The position numbers and the translations under genes are program-made. A DNA stretch of 64,000 nucleotides, from contig OX638132.1 of NCBI GenBank assembly GCA_951804985.1, positions 44,430,791-44,494,790 of the forward strand, in the 5' to 3' direction. Below, in pieces: positions 35,776 through 46,260 of this stretch. The DNA is from Dryomyza anilis (lineage: Eukaryota; Arthropoda; Insecta; Diptera; Dryomyzidae). Below the pieces are notes generated by a model that was not told the DNA's origin, made no database searches, and saw only the letters and a program-made list of their open reading frames with translations. Each line of letters starts with the position of its first letter. Position 1 is the first letter of the stretch.

Positions 35776-35826
35776 AAAAAAGGGAACACAATGGACCACT
35801 AGGCCCCCTTACTAACCTAACCTAGT

Positions 35827-37010
35827 ATTACATTTGATCAAACCCGATATTTAAAACGAGAAAAACTTGCAAATATATGTGACCAACTTTTTGAAAGCTC
35901 GGTTCAAAAGTTATTGGCCGATATCTCGTAAATTTATCCATAGACAATTTTTAAATTAATACATTTGAATTCTACGGGTCATTGCCAATAATACAAAAAT
36001 AGTGTAATTTACTGCACAAACTTTTTTTTTTCATTTTGTTGAAATAAAGGATAAATTTTGATTTTTGAATTTTTATGTCCCGTCCGGAACAAAAGAGATA
36101 CCTTTATTACCATAGTAACCTAAATTTTACAGAGTTGAATAAACTGAATTTCCTCGGCAAAAATGTAAATATCATTTTCCTAGTAATTCTACATATTTTT
36201 TTTCAGCTAATTTAAATCTGTCCCATTCTGAACTTTGAGTACCAAAAGTTCCAATCTGGAAGTTGGAATAGTACATCACTTTTCATTTCGTAATAATCTT
36301 TATTAATATTGTCATACACAAAATTATTTTTAGCATGGAAATTTGCACTACAATTTCCATACAGAACGACCGGAATTTTTCTTAGATTTATTACGACATA
36401 ACTATAAACTTTAGGAACAAAGTGTACTTATACAACAATAATGTAAATTGTCTCAGCTATGCTCAGAGATAATTCAAAAATATATTGGACGAAAAAAGTA
36501 TTTTTAGAATAAAATGGTACTTATAATTCAATACGTAATTTTTTTTGTCCTATCCGGAATGTCCCGTCCGGAATTTTGTTGTGATTTATTATGAATAACA
36601 ATAAACTTTATGAACAATGTGTAAATATACAAAGAAATTTCAACAATTTTTGAACTATTGCAAAAAATCAGTTAACGCAAAATTCGGTGACTTTAAGGAA
36701 TATCAATATGAACCTCGATATTTACTTCCGTTTTTGTCCCGTCCGGAACGTCCACTATTTTATTTATATCTTTTGATCTACCATATAGAATTCTATTTGC
36801 AGATGTTTAATACTACTTAAATACTATATGTACTATATAAATTCAAGTAATTTCATTAATTTTCTTATGAGATATTCCTGTTTGAAGCGATCGAATGTTC
36901 CGTCCGGAACCCGTGCCCATATGGACACTTTAAGAAAAAGTCCACCACCACTGAAAAATTAAAAATGCTCAAATCTGTGAAATGTAGCATAATTTTATAT
37001 TTGTGGCACG
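35827..37010. other. AT-rich stretch with scattered 'cccgtccggaa' words
   Basis: No gene is seen. The GC-rich word 'cccgtccgga' or close variants occurs at about 36072, 36560, 36738 and 36899, and 'tatccggaatg' at 36547, in otherwise AT-rich sequence. 35860-35935 is an inverted relative of 24100-24200. The frames at 36617-36820 and 36865-37062 show no recognisable domain. Confidence 0.45.
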
Positions 37011-37738
37011 CTTCAGACATGCGCTTGAATTCCCTCACGATTCCCGTCAGAATTCGTACCAAAGAAAGTATTGAGACGTCCGTTTAAGTTATGAACGATG
37101 TCATAAATTCTAGTTTTGACGAGCATGTCCGGTCCGATAAATGTTATCTACCCACCCGTTCCTTGGTGGAAAGCTTGTCTTGAAACCTTGCGCAAGGATT
37201 CCAGAAAGCATCTAAATAGGCCGTAAGGAGCAATTTAGACTCTGACTGGTTTCTTTATCAAACCAACCAGAAAGAATATAGGAAATTAATTCGTAAATCA
37301 AAAAGTGTTTCTTATAAAACTTCTGCAGTAGCATCGAAGCCAGCAGTGATACTAGCCGATTGGTCAAGTTTCTTAAAAGAGACCGAACTGCTCGACTGGA
37401 CTCACTGCGGAGACCTGATGGCTAGTTGAGACTCACTTTCCGGTAAATCAGATCCACATAGGGCCACTTTGTAATCACAGCACTCAAAAACATGACTGGC
37501 AGGTTGCCAGAGTGGTTGTGTACGATATAGCTATCCAATACGCAGTGGCCTCTTTTGATGGCTTCAAGTCACCTGGTCCGGATGGCATCTACCCAGTCAT
37601 GCTGTGCGAAACTCATTGAACCGACAGCTGGTGAACTGCAAACGGACTTTCCGTCAACCATCACAAAACAGGGATTGTTCTCTTCACTAATAAAATAATA
37701 ATGGCAGGATTTTCTCTATCAGTACTTAAGGGACATGT

Positions 37739-38441
37739 TAGTACGCGTCACACTGCTGGTAGCTGGGCTCTCATCACGTAACTTAAAAACGATCGTCGCT
37801 GAAACCATAGTCATAAAACACTATCGTGTTTGCTCAAGTAAGACTATCGTCTAAACGATATCGTTAGACGATTATCGTCATACGTGATTAGATCCCTGGA
37901 CGTTTCCACCGCACGTTGTCGCTGTCTCATGGCATCGCTCATCGGAATCTAAATCGGTCATAAGATTGGCTCTTTGGTCGACATTCTACTAATTTTATTC
38001 GAACATTATCTCAGTTTAGGGCACAATTGTGACGACTCAAGGGCAGGCTCCAGTTCGTCATCTCGAAAACAGCCTCTCACAATTCGGCAAAGCTTTTATA
38101 CGTGAGATGAATCGTCTTGACTTGATGATCGATCTATCATATAGTTTCGATATGACCGTGATGTGCTGCAGTCGACACGAGCGGCAGTCCTCTTCTCACA
38201 TTCGGCACCGCTGAGTTAATTTCGGTGGCCTAATTATCGCCACTTTCGATTCGGATTATGTCGCGTGTGGCTTTCAGACGCGTCACGTTGATTTAGTCTA
38301 TCATATAAATAACATACTGGTTTGGGTGCAGACCATCACGCGCGACGTTAACGAAAATTTTTGATAACAGAAAACATAAATTTTCAAAATATAAATAATA
38401 ATTTTATAGGTTAAATTTATTCTACAATATTATTAATAATA
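37739..38441. other. GC-richer insert of unknown type
   Basis: Not part of the LOA family and richer in G+C than its surroundings. It has palindromic words such as 'aaacgatatcgtt' near 37850 and two 'acgcgtcac' words (37753 and 38278). The frame 38029-38214 shows no recognisable domain. It is probably a non-autonomous transposon whose ends were not resolved. Confidence 0.35.
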
Positions 38442-39134
38442 GCCGTGTTTTTTTTGGTATCGCTATCAACGCTTAAAAATATTTTGCATACAAAAAATAA
38501 TTTATATACGCTTAGCTAAGCGGGCATAGCTACCGACGCTTAACTCATAAGCGTCGATAGAAAAACTATTACCATACCAAAAAATACTGAATTTTTGAAA
38601 ATATTTGGTCGCACTTTTGTCAAAAGTTGACAAATAAATTTTAACGAAATTTATAAAATTTTGTAAAAGATTTGTTTAGGTGCGCAGATCTTTCTGCACG
38701 ATGAAATCCAGTCCTAAGTAAAACGATACTGCCGTTGTTTCCTGGTAGGATCATCAAGAGTTTGTACTACCAGGAAGCAGTGGAAAACGTTTATTTGGAC
38801 AGATTTTAAAGCCTTCGCTTTGGGGAACCTGCGCACAGCGGCAGAGAACGTTGTCGTCTGCAGCAAAAAATTGGACTAGCTTTAAAGCCATTGAGAGACA
38901 CAACACATTATCACACATAATGAAATAACCTCGAACGCGATTTACCTAATGGTCTACAATTCTTAAAAGTGGCGAAACGGAATTAGTTTGCGAATTAATA
39001 ATTTACAAAAATTGACAATTATGACAATTAAAATAAATGATGCCAAATTTTGGTACAAATGTATTAAGCGGCGATAGCGTTTTGTTGTGAAAATATTTTT
39101 AAGCGTTGATAGCGATGCCAAAAAAAAATACGGC
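38442..39134. mobile_element. Palindromic MITE family P, copy 2
   Basis: Starts 'gccgtgttttttttggtatc' and ends with the complement of 'gccgtattttttttggcatc'. The terminal inverted repeats run about 45 bp, including 'gctatcaacgcttaaaaata'. Inner blocks match copy 1 at 13702-14497. A 'caatattatt' word occurs on both sides but does not directly abut the left end, so the target duplication is unresolved. It is non-coding. Confidence 0.8.
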
Positions 39135-39489
39135 CAATATTATTTTTGAACTAAAAATAATATTGTCGTTTGTTGCTTTCAATAAATTAATAATATATAT
39201 TTTCAAAATTAGACAATTATTTTCTATGTGTGTAGTCTTGCCAAGATTCATTGAACTGTGTGTCTGGGCGTTATAGGTGCCTTTCCAACTACACCTGGTC
39301 CAGCGGTGAATACAATCTTAAACCTACCACCACTTGACATCTTCATCAGAGGCAAAGCCATGAAAGGCTAAAACGAAGTATTTCTGGTTTAATGTTCCTT
39401 GGATTATCTCTGACATTGCAATCGACACTCCATTAAACACCTGTCTAATGGAGAAATTATCAACATGATAGCTTTCATCAACGAAAATA

Positions 39490-40882
39490 TTCCACTTACG
39501 TAATAATCATATTAATATATTTTACTTGATTAAATCTTGAGTAGACCGAACTAACGTGCGTTAATAATGTTTATAAAGACATATTTTCTATATTTCAAAA
39601 ATGTTGTTTTCTAGTTTAATTTTTATTGATGTTTTTGTTTTATTCATTATTGCAAGTAGGAGCTGTATTGTTATATACTCTTTTGTCGCTTACAACGTAA
39701 GTGAAGTCATAATATTGATAATACAATATTTTGTAAAATATATTTCTCACAGGCTAGTAATTGATGCTGAATGCCACACAAGGAAAGGTATTTTTAAAAA
39801 TATAACATTTGAATTTTTTTTAAGCGTGCACAATTCTGTCAGAATATCCTGGAACATGGATTTGTATATTTTTGTCGGTTTTTCCGTTATATCCTCATCG
39901 ATCTTTTTAATTACGTTTTTTTATTATGTCCATCGTTGTTTTATAGCTAAAGCTATTTTTGTTTAGTATTTTTCTAATCCTTTTTATGTTATCTTTGTGG
40001 TATTGTGTGTTACTTATTTTTAGTAATCGTTTGACGAAATTAAGGGCGGTATTCATTATTATGTGTTTTGGATGATTTGAGTAGTAATTGATAATTCGTC
40101 CTGAAGCTGTACGTTTTTGATACCAGTCAATTGTTATCGAGTTATGTGATTTAATTATTAATGTGTCCAAATAAGGTAATTTGTCATCCGTGTTCGTGTG
40201 TAAATTGTATCTGTTTGTTAAATTTTTTTGTTAAGTTTTTAACCGGGTCTTTAAAGCGTTCTTAATAGCTATCCATAACTATGTCTGCAATCACTGGTGA
40301 TCCATTGGCATTCTTTTTAATTGTTCATATATTCTGTCATTATATTTAAAGAATCTGTTTTCTTTTATGCAAAAGGTTAAAATGTTGAAGAATAACTCTT
40401 TTGGTATGTCGGCAAGTGTCGTAATTGTGCTACATTTTTTCTTTATAATATCTATTGCTAAATTTACTGGGATGCTAGGAAACAATGATACCACGTCAAA
40501 GGAAATGAGTGTCTCATCGTCATATATATGTGCATTGTTAATTCGTGTTTTAAATTCTATTGCGTCTTTTACTTTAAATTTGAAGTTGATCGTCAAGTTT
40601 TTGAGTACTTTAATTATGTACTAACAAAGTCCGTATGATGAACTTATAGGACCTTCTTTATTTTGGGTAGTCCGTGAATTCTTGGCGCTGTAGCTGTAGT
40701 CGTGCTTAATTTGTATTTTTCCGTCATTGATATAATATTAAATTTTACTAATTTTTGTACTAATATATTGTTGCGAGCTTGTAATTTGGTAGTTGGGTAA
40801 TTTTTCAAACTTTTTATGTGCACATGTTCTGTAGTATGTATTTCATTTTTGCCTCGTATTCTTCTTTTTCTATTGCTACCGT
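39490..40882 (-). pseudogene. Penelope-like element reverse transcriptase
   Basis: On the minus strand: 'TAPRIHGLPKI' (about 40690-40655), then RT with 'LISFDVVSLFPSIPVNLAID' (residues ~31-50 of the frame starting 40596) and 'NRFFKYNDRIYEQLKRMPM'. After a gap follow 'DTLIIKSHNSITIDWYQK' (40170) and 'NYYSNHPKHIIMNTALNFV'. These phrases are typical of Penelope-type RTs. The catalytic YxDD region is deleted between 40290 and 40170. A worn 'HVPGYSDRI' segment near 39830 precedes where a GIY-YIG endonuclease would lie; that domain is not recognisable. It is in Snap25 sense orientation. Confidence 0.85.
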
Positions 40883-40915
40883 AGGACGAATTATTAATTA
40901 CTACTCAAATCATCC
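40883..40915. repeat. 33-bp inverted copy of an internal Penelope segment
   Basis: Complementary to 40070-40102 with one mismatch. Penelope-like elements commonly carry an inverted piece of themselves at one end, so this probably marks the 5' boundary of the element at 39490-40915. The Jockey-like RT fragment resumes directly to the right. Confidence 0.75.
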
Positions 40916-41660
40916 CCGAACGATTTCTCTCTATAATGCGTGGTTCTGTTGAGAATCGAGTGGACTACGAAGGGGTGGGCTTGGTTTGGCGCCCGAGTAG
41001 GACTTGAGAACACACGACCTGGTGGAATCAGGCCATGTATTTCCCTTGAACACTTGCCGTTGTAATACCTTTGAAACAGGCTTATACACCCAACGGTCCT
41101 TCGGTGGTCAAGAGAACTAATAGACGATGAAATATTTTTTCCCCTAAGTAATATATCGCACGTTGCTGGATTCGGTCCAGGAACTCCAAGGAGGATTTTG
41201 AGGCCCCTGTCCAAATATGCGAAATAAATTCCATTTTAGGTAGGTAGTGTACACAGTGCGTAAGTCGGAAGGAGTGAAGTATGTTTTACACTGTTTTAAA
41301 AAACCAAGGCACTTGGCCGCTTCTTTCAACACATTAAATATGTGGTCATTCCAACGGAGATCACATTGAATTGATATGCCCAGAACGTCAAGAGCAGCTG
41401 CCTGCGCAATATCCACAGCACCCATATTGATGAGAGGGATGGGTGAACAGGGCCGAACCTATAGGGGGGTGAGGGGGGTGAGGGGGGTGAGGGGGTGTGC
41501 TCAAGATAGTTCACAAGGTTGAAGTTAATTACACTCTCCATTACCTTGGAGATCGTAATTACCTACCCAGAGCATATTGCAATGGGTCAGTAATTGGCAG
41601 AATTCGTGACCTCGCCCTTTTGCGGAACTGGCTGGACATTGGCAACCTTCCAACAAGATG
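40916..41660 (-). pseudogene. Jockey/CR1-like LINE, RT and thumb fragments
   Basis: Minus strand. At 41660-41530 'FPSCWKVANVQPVPQKGE' and 'VMESVINFNLVNYLEH' are the start of RT. Then a GGGGTGA simple repeat and a deletion remove the catalytic core. At 41425-41150 'ALDVLGISIQCDLRWNDHI', 'LGFLKQCKTYFTPSDLRTVY' and, in another frame, 'SKSSLE' are the thumb. At 41130-40930 'SSLDHRRTVGCISLFQRYYN' and 'NQAHPFVVHSILNRTTHYRE' are the C-terminal region. The order and wording match insect Jockey/CR1-group LINEs. The Penelope-like element cuts its 3' end. Confidence 0.8.
41455..41495. repeat. GGGGTGA simple repeat
   Basis: Four tandem copies of about 10 bases ('gtgagggggg') lie at the deletion junction inside the LINE fragment. 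Confidence 0.85.
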
Positions 41661-42282
41661 GAAAAACTCCTGAATTGACTCTTTAAAACTCTTCAAAAAA
41701 TTAAAAATTAAAAAATCATTATGTAAAGATTAACGCCCTTATTGCATAAAACGACAAAAATGTATGCAATCTATCTGGGATTTCACAGGAGGATAGGGGA
41801 CACAGATCAGAATGATCCCTAGTTTCATGTTATAACACCCAAAATAAAATTGAAATAAAACAAATTTGTCGATGGATATTAATGCTTTGGGGCTTATTTC
41901 ATTATAAAATAACATCCAATGGGAATAAATTCATAATAGCGTTTGATCATAGTACCGTTTGATCATTTAATCAGACCCAAATGCAAGCAAAAATTGAGTT
42001 TATTGTGAAATTATTACGAAATAAATATGAACCACCAAATTATAAAAAAATGAAATAACCCCCAAAATGAATAAAATATCACCAAAAATAATATTGAAAT
42101 GAAAGAACCCCCAATTGATTATAGTTTAAAAACACCCAAAGGAAAAAATGAAATAGCATAAAACAAAAACAATTAAATAATCCCCATTTATTTGGATGTT
42201 ATTTCATATGCATTTCCGTAAAAATATTGAATTATCATTGAGATTTATACTATTTACTATACGACCATTGTCGTTTAATCAC
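41661..42282. other. AT-rich intron with repeated 'ccccaaa' words
   Basis: No gene is seen. Words such as 'aacccccaaaatgaa' and 'aacacccaaa' recur at 41827-42190 between A/T runs, a cryptically repetitive stretch. The Snap25 donor site closes it at 42282. Confidence 0.4.
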
Positions 42283-42411
42283 CTGCCAATATATCCTGCT
42301 TGTGCCATCATCCCATTTCTATCATCCATTACTCGTTGGGGTTGATTATTAACTACTTTTCCATCATCATTTCCTTTCCAGGTTCCATCATCTTCCTTGA
42401 ACGATTGGCTC
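42283..42411 (-). CDS. Snap25: SNAP-25, linker exon
   Basis: A 129-bp coding exon on the minus strand. Acceptor 'tttcttatag' lies just above 42411; donor GT is at 42282-42281. One base completes a Lys codon, 42 codons follow, and two bases (AG) start an Arg codon finished by the exon at 13423. It encodes SQSFKEDDGTWKGNDDGK, then VVNNQPQRVMDDRNGMMAQ and AGYIG. This is the SNAP-25 segment between the membrane-anchoring cysteines and the second SNARE helix. The palmitoylated cysteine cluster would end the preceding exon, which was not found up to 64000. Upstream of the acceptor the frame stays open by chance (42497-42412); those residues are intronic. Confidence 0.95.
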
Positions 42412-42829
42412 CTATAAGAAAATTTAATATTATTAAAATAGAAAGAATCAAACATTAATAAATAATACACCGAAAAATACGACATAAAATAACACATCTA
42501 TTCAAAATTTGTCTATAAATTTTAATTGAAGGTAACTATAATTTGCAGATAATTAAACGTCATGGTATATAAAAAATAAAACATGTGCATTTTTTTTACT
42601 ATATTAAGTATTTATTTAAAATTTATGTAAAATTGATTAATTTTATAGCCCTCTTTTGGCATTGTGAGTGCTCACAAATCACATCCCAATGAGATGCTTT
42701 TTTTTGTTAGAATAATTGTGATTATAATCTTAAATTCGTATTCTGGCCAAAATCTAACAAAAATTTTTGAAGACTTCAATTTACATATGTATACATAGAT
42801 TTTACATTTATAACGAAGTTTCTCGGGCT
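42412..42829. other. Intron sequence upstream of the Snap25 linker exon
   Basis: AT-rich; no gene or element boundary is recognised. Confidence 0.4.
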
Positions 42830-43011
42830 GTGGTATACTCGCCGGTTTTGTCCAGGGTTCGTTTACAGAAAAAAATAGCTAAATGAAAAGATTAGTTTTG
42901 TTTTAAGTATTATTATTCAGTTTCTTTATTGTCCCTTCATTTATCATTTAATTCTTATTCATTTAATATCTTATTCACTATTTTATAATACTTATTTAAG
43001 CTTAATACTAG

Positions 43012-43475
43012 TTTGGAATTAATGCCTCCAGCCATTATTCTATACAGTTGGGGAGCAATTCCTCCAGCTGCTATAACTACACTTGGGGAGTTAATGCATC
43101 CAACTGCTATAACTACAATTTGGGGAGTTAATGACTCCAACCACTATAACTACAATTTGGGGAGTTAATGCATCCAACCACTATAACTACAATTTGGGGA
43201 GTTAATGCCTCCAACCACTATAACTACAATTTGGGGAGTTAATGCATACAACCACTGTAACTACAATTTGGGGAGTTAATGCCTCCAAGCACTATAAATA
43301 CAATTTGGCGGAGCCTTCAACCGCTATAACTAAAATTTGGGGAGTTAATGCCTCCAACCACTATAACTACAATTTGGAGAGTTAATACCTTCAACCGCTA
43401 TAACTAAAATTTGGGGAGTTAATGCCTTCAACCACTATAACTACAATTTGGAGAATTAATGCCTCCATAACCTCC
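43012..43475. repeat. 37-bp minisatellite within the LTR
   Basis: About twelve units of the type 'ggggagttaatgcctccaac' plus 'cactataactacaattt', mostly 37 bases apart, with one shortened unit near 43305. It lies downstream of the LTR TATA box, so it would be in the transcribed part of the LTR. Confidence 0.92.
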
Positions 43476-43552
43476 ATAACCGCTACTAATACGAGTTTGA
43501 TGTGTACGAGGTCGTCGCCAGCACCGAACTCCCTGACTCCTGCAATCGCTTC

Positions 43553-43565
43553 TACTTTTATACTC
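43553..43565 (-). promoter_or_regulatory. TATA box of the G1 LTR
   Basis: 'GAGTATAAAAG' on the minus strand, followed some 25 bases later by 'caggagtcagggagttcgg', an initiator-like region. It would start element RNA toward the downstream Snap25 exons. Confidence 0.5.
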
Positions 43566-45597
43566 TTTCTTGTGTCGATCGCCGTGTGCTTTGTTGTTGC
43601 GTAGTCTGTGCAGTTATTGTTGCATTACAGCCAATGCTTGCGTATATGCGTAGCGTAGCGATGCGGTTGCTTCATTTGAGGTTGTTGCATTACTGCCTTT
43701 GCTTGCGTATACTTGATGATTATGCGTAGCGTTGTTGTTACTTGCGGGATTGCTGCATATGCGTGGAATTCTTCTTGTTTGTGGTCTTGTTGCGCGTACG
43801 TAGAATTGTTGTTGTCGTACTTAGTAATAATTGCAATTAATTAAATTATTAATCCAATTTAATTCAGATAAAAAAAATTTGGGTATAAATTTGAGGCACA
43901 CAAATTTATGTCCTCACATCCTCCCCTTACATCGGTTAAAAATTGTTACATCAATTTTTAAATAATAAAATAATATTAAAATCAAGGATTGAAACCTAAA
44001 CGAATAACGGTTTCGATATCGGTTTCGGTTACGGTTTCGGTTTTAAGTTTTTATAACGAAACGGTTTCGGTATACCGGTTCCATGTTACGGTTTCGGTTT
44101 TGATTTCGGTTTTTGTATAAATTTTCTTTATTTCCATATTTTTCAAATAATTTTACATTTTTTATATGGTGCTAAATTATGATATTGGGGTAAAGTGGGA
44201 AACGTAATTTAAACAATGTTTGTTGTTATTTTAGTAAAAAATATTGTGTTATATGAATTATTTAATTGATTACGCCAAGAAAAAAATTTAATTTAAAATT
44301 TCGTGACCACAAACCAATGAAAAGAAACATTTTGACTTAACCTGAGATATGATCTGAATTGCAAAGAAGAAGAATTTTGTACAATTCAAGAAATGGTAAT
44401 CTTAATCTTTTAAATTTTAAATAAAAGATCGAAGACAAATATCTTAAACTGCATATTAATTATGAAAACGAATAGAATTTGAACAATAATTGTATTTAAG
44501 TTACTTATTTTCCATATTTTCAATTTCTTCAACATTTTACCAACAAAAAAGTAAAACCAATAACATAAAAATTTGAATTATATTTTAACAAGAATTAACT
44601 AATAAAAAATATTTGTATAAATCAAGTGATGTTGACGAGACAATTCAATATCTCAAGGCCATAATAAAATGAACGAAAAGTCACCAAATACATTTGCAAA
44701 ATGCTAAATATTATTTTACAAACTTCTTTATGTATCTGTTAATTGATAAGAAAATGTAAATCTATTAGTTGATATTTCAACTTTAAAAATGCATCAATTA
44801 CTTTTTATAATATTAATCATCAAACTCGAAAATTAAGTTTTTTCATAAAAATGTGTTTGGTGGTTTTTCGTTCTACAATACAATAAATATAAGGAATATT
44901 TCGTATAGGCATATATCTGTTTTCGTCACAGATTAAAAAATCCGTATGCTACACATACCGTATGTCAAGAGAACTCAAATAATATCTTGCATAGTAACAT
45001 TTTTCTTTGCGAACACCATGCGAACACAAACTCAAACGCTACAAAGCGAATACTAACAGAACGAAAAGAATATAACAATAACGATTACGATTCTTATACA
45101 CACACTTTCACAACGACAACTCTTCGTTGCTATCCTCTATCATCGCATGGCAACAAACAGACGCATGACAACAGACAGAAGCATGACAACGGGCAGACGC
45201 ATGACACAGACAGACGCATAACAACGGACAAACGCATGGCACCACACTACATGTATGTATCTAGTACAGCTCTATAGTTGGCAACCACAACGAGTTCTCT
45301 TGTGGTACAAAAAATTTCCCGCCAAAAATCAAAAGCTTGGATGCTGCTTTATTCGCATTTTTGTTGTTGTTGCACTTTCAAACGAATCAGCGGGTTTGTG
45401 AAAAAAGAAAAACACAAAAAGCAATATATCAGCTAAATATATCACACTGTAAAATGTTCATATATTATTTTTTATTACTTCATGACTTTACAATTAACAA
45501 AAAAACTATATATAAAAGTAAAACAAAAATAATAATGTGCATAGAACAGTGCATACGCACAATCGATGTACGAACTAGCGTAGCGAAGAAAAGAGAA

Positions 45598-46260
45598 ACC
45601 AGTTGGGAAGGTTAGATCACATGTGAAATTTTAAAGTAGGTGTAATTATGATAGTTAGGATTATCAAAATTATAGTCGGTCTAAGCCGACTATAAATACC
45701 CTACACATATGTGTGGTTACCATTCAAAGTGATATATAGGTCACCAGGGTATACGAATCCTGAAAATAACTACAAACATTCAATCGCTGATACCCATATT
45801 TACAAATGGGTAGGTGTACCGAATTTCGATTTTTTTTTTTGTGAACCACAAGTCTTTTCGCTGGAAAACATTATTATCATGTATTTGAGCATGATATCAA
45901 TATATGTTTGACCAAAAAAGTTTACATAAGCACGTATACAGTAAAATTGATTCGTAGATGTAAATTTTATTTGAGGTATTTGAACATAAGTGGTCGATTC
46001 TCAGGTCACAATACAGACAGCTTAGATATATAAGTAATCTAAATCTAAAGTTTCATTGCTCTAGCTCTTCAACTTTTTCTGTAATCGAGATTTCAACAGA
46101 CAGACAGAAGGACAGACGGACAGACGGACATCGCTAAATCGACTCAGGAGGTCATGCTGATCAAGAATACTTTTCCATAGCGGAGATGCTTTTTATAGGG
46201 TGTTACAAACGGCGTACCAAACTGAATATACCCTTTCACTCGTAGTGTAGGGTATAAAAA
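45598..46260 (-). mobile_element. DINE-1/INE-1-like Helitron-derived repeat, copy 1
   Basis: On the minus strand it opens with 'tttttataccctacactac' and carries 'attcttgatcagcatgac', 'gagtcgatttagcgatgtcc' and 'gtctgtccgtc', phrases characteristic of DINE-1-type elements of flies. A short hairpin 'gtcggtc...gccgac' lies at about 45670-45692. The same unit recurs in direct orientation at 47692-48300. Confidence 0.75.

Larger units (their letters stand above)
31300..35826 (+). mobile_element. Second LOA-type non-LTR retrotransposon, internally shuffled
   Basis: Reads a GC-rich leader (31300-31730), ORF1, endonuclease, RT, RNase H and a CCHC knuckle, then a 3' end 'ttactaacctaacctag' near 35826. 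It is a different family from copy 1 at 868-4843 (ORF proteins clearly diverged) but has the same domain plan. Segments are duplicated out of order: an RT piece (34133-34225 and 34563-34655) and an RNase H piece (34227-34390 and 35394-35555). All frames are broken. It is antisense to Snap25. Confidence 0.85.
37011..39465 (+). mobile_element. LOA-type element, copy 2 of the first family, interrupted
   Basis: 37011-37738 matches 1947-3430 of copy 1 with internal deletions: linker, 'FDGFKSPGPDGIYPVM', then a jump to the post-YADD region. 39232-39465 matches 3672-3910. Between them the 3431-3671 equivalent is replaced by about 1.5 kb of unrelated insert, including MITE P copy 2. Where copy 1 has a frame-breaking indel near 2520, this copy still reads through, which shows the ancestral frame. 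All coding is otherwise broken. Confidence 0.85.
13424..42282 (-). other. Snap25: Large Snap25 intron (about 28.9 kb)
   Basis: The interval between the two recognised Snap25 exons. Donor GT is at 42282-42281 (minus strand) and acceptor AG at 13425-13424. It holds LOA, Penelope-like, Jockey-like, hAT, Harbinger-type and MITE insertions listed separately, and no other host exon that I can recognise. An unrecognised small or alternative exon cannot be excluded, but the phases of the two exons fit directly. Confidence 0.85.
42830..43918 (-). mobile_element. 3' LTR of Ty3/gypsy element G1
   Basis: On the minus strand the LTR begins TGTGAGGACATAA at 43918, directly after a polypurine tract 'aaggggagga' (43919-43929). 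A TATA box 'GAGTATAAAAG' lies at about 43565-43555, and an 'acaataaaga' poly(A)-type signal near 42930. Between them is a 37-bp minisatellite. The low end is placed at 42830 or 42849, where 'tgt' words would give a ...CA end; it cannot be fixed without a second LTR. The LTR promoter points in the Snap25 sense direction. Confidence 0.7.

Noticed and set aside
35827..37062. Small proteins at 36617-36820 and 36865-37062
   Set aside because: No domain, no favourable context, and AT-driven composition typical of chance frames.
39601..39966. 121-codon hydrophobic plus-strand frame
   Set aside because: It is the antisense shadow of the Penelope-like element, which has recognisable protein on the minus strand.
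42412..42497. N-terminal extension of the Snap25 linker exon starting at an ATG
   Set aside because: The sequence is intronic: a good 'tttcttatag' acceptor precedes 42411, and the known protein begins its match exactly there.
43012..43475. CRISPR-like array or protein-coding repeat (frame 42955-43140)
   Set aside because: It is a 37-bp minisatellite without unique spacers; frames only translate the repeat.
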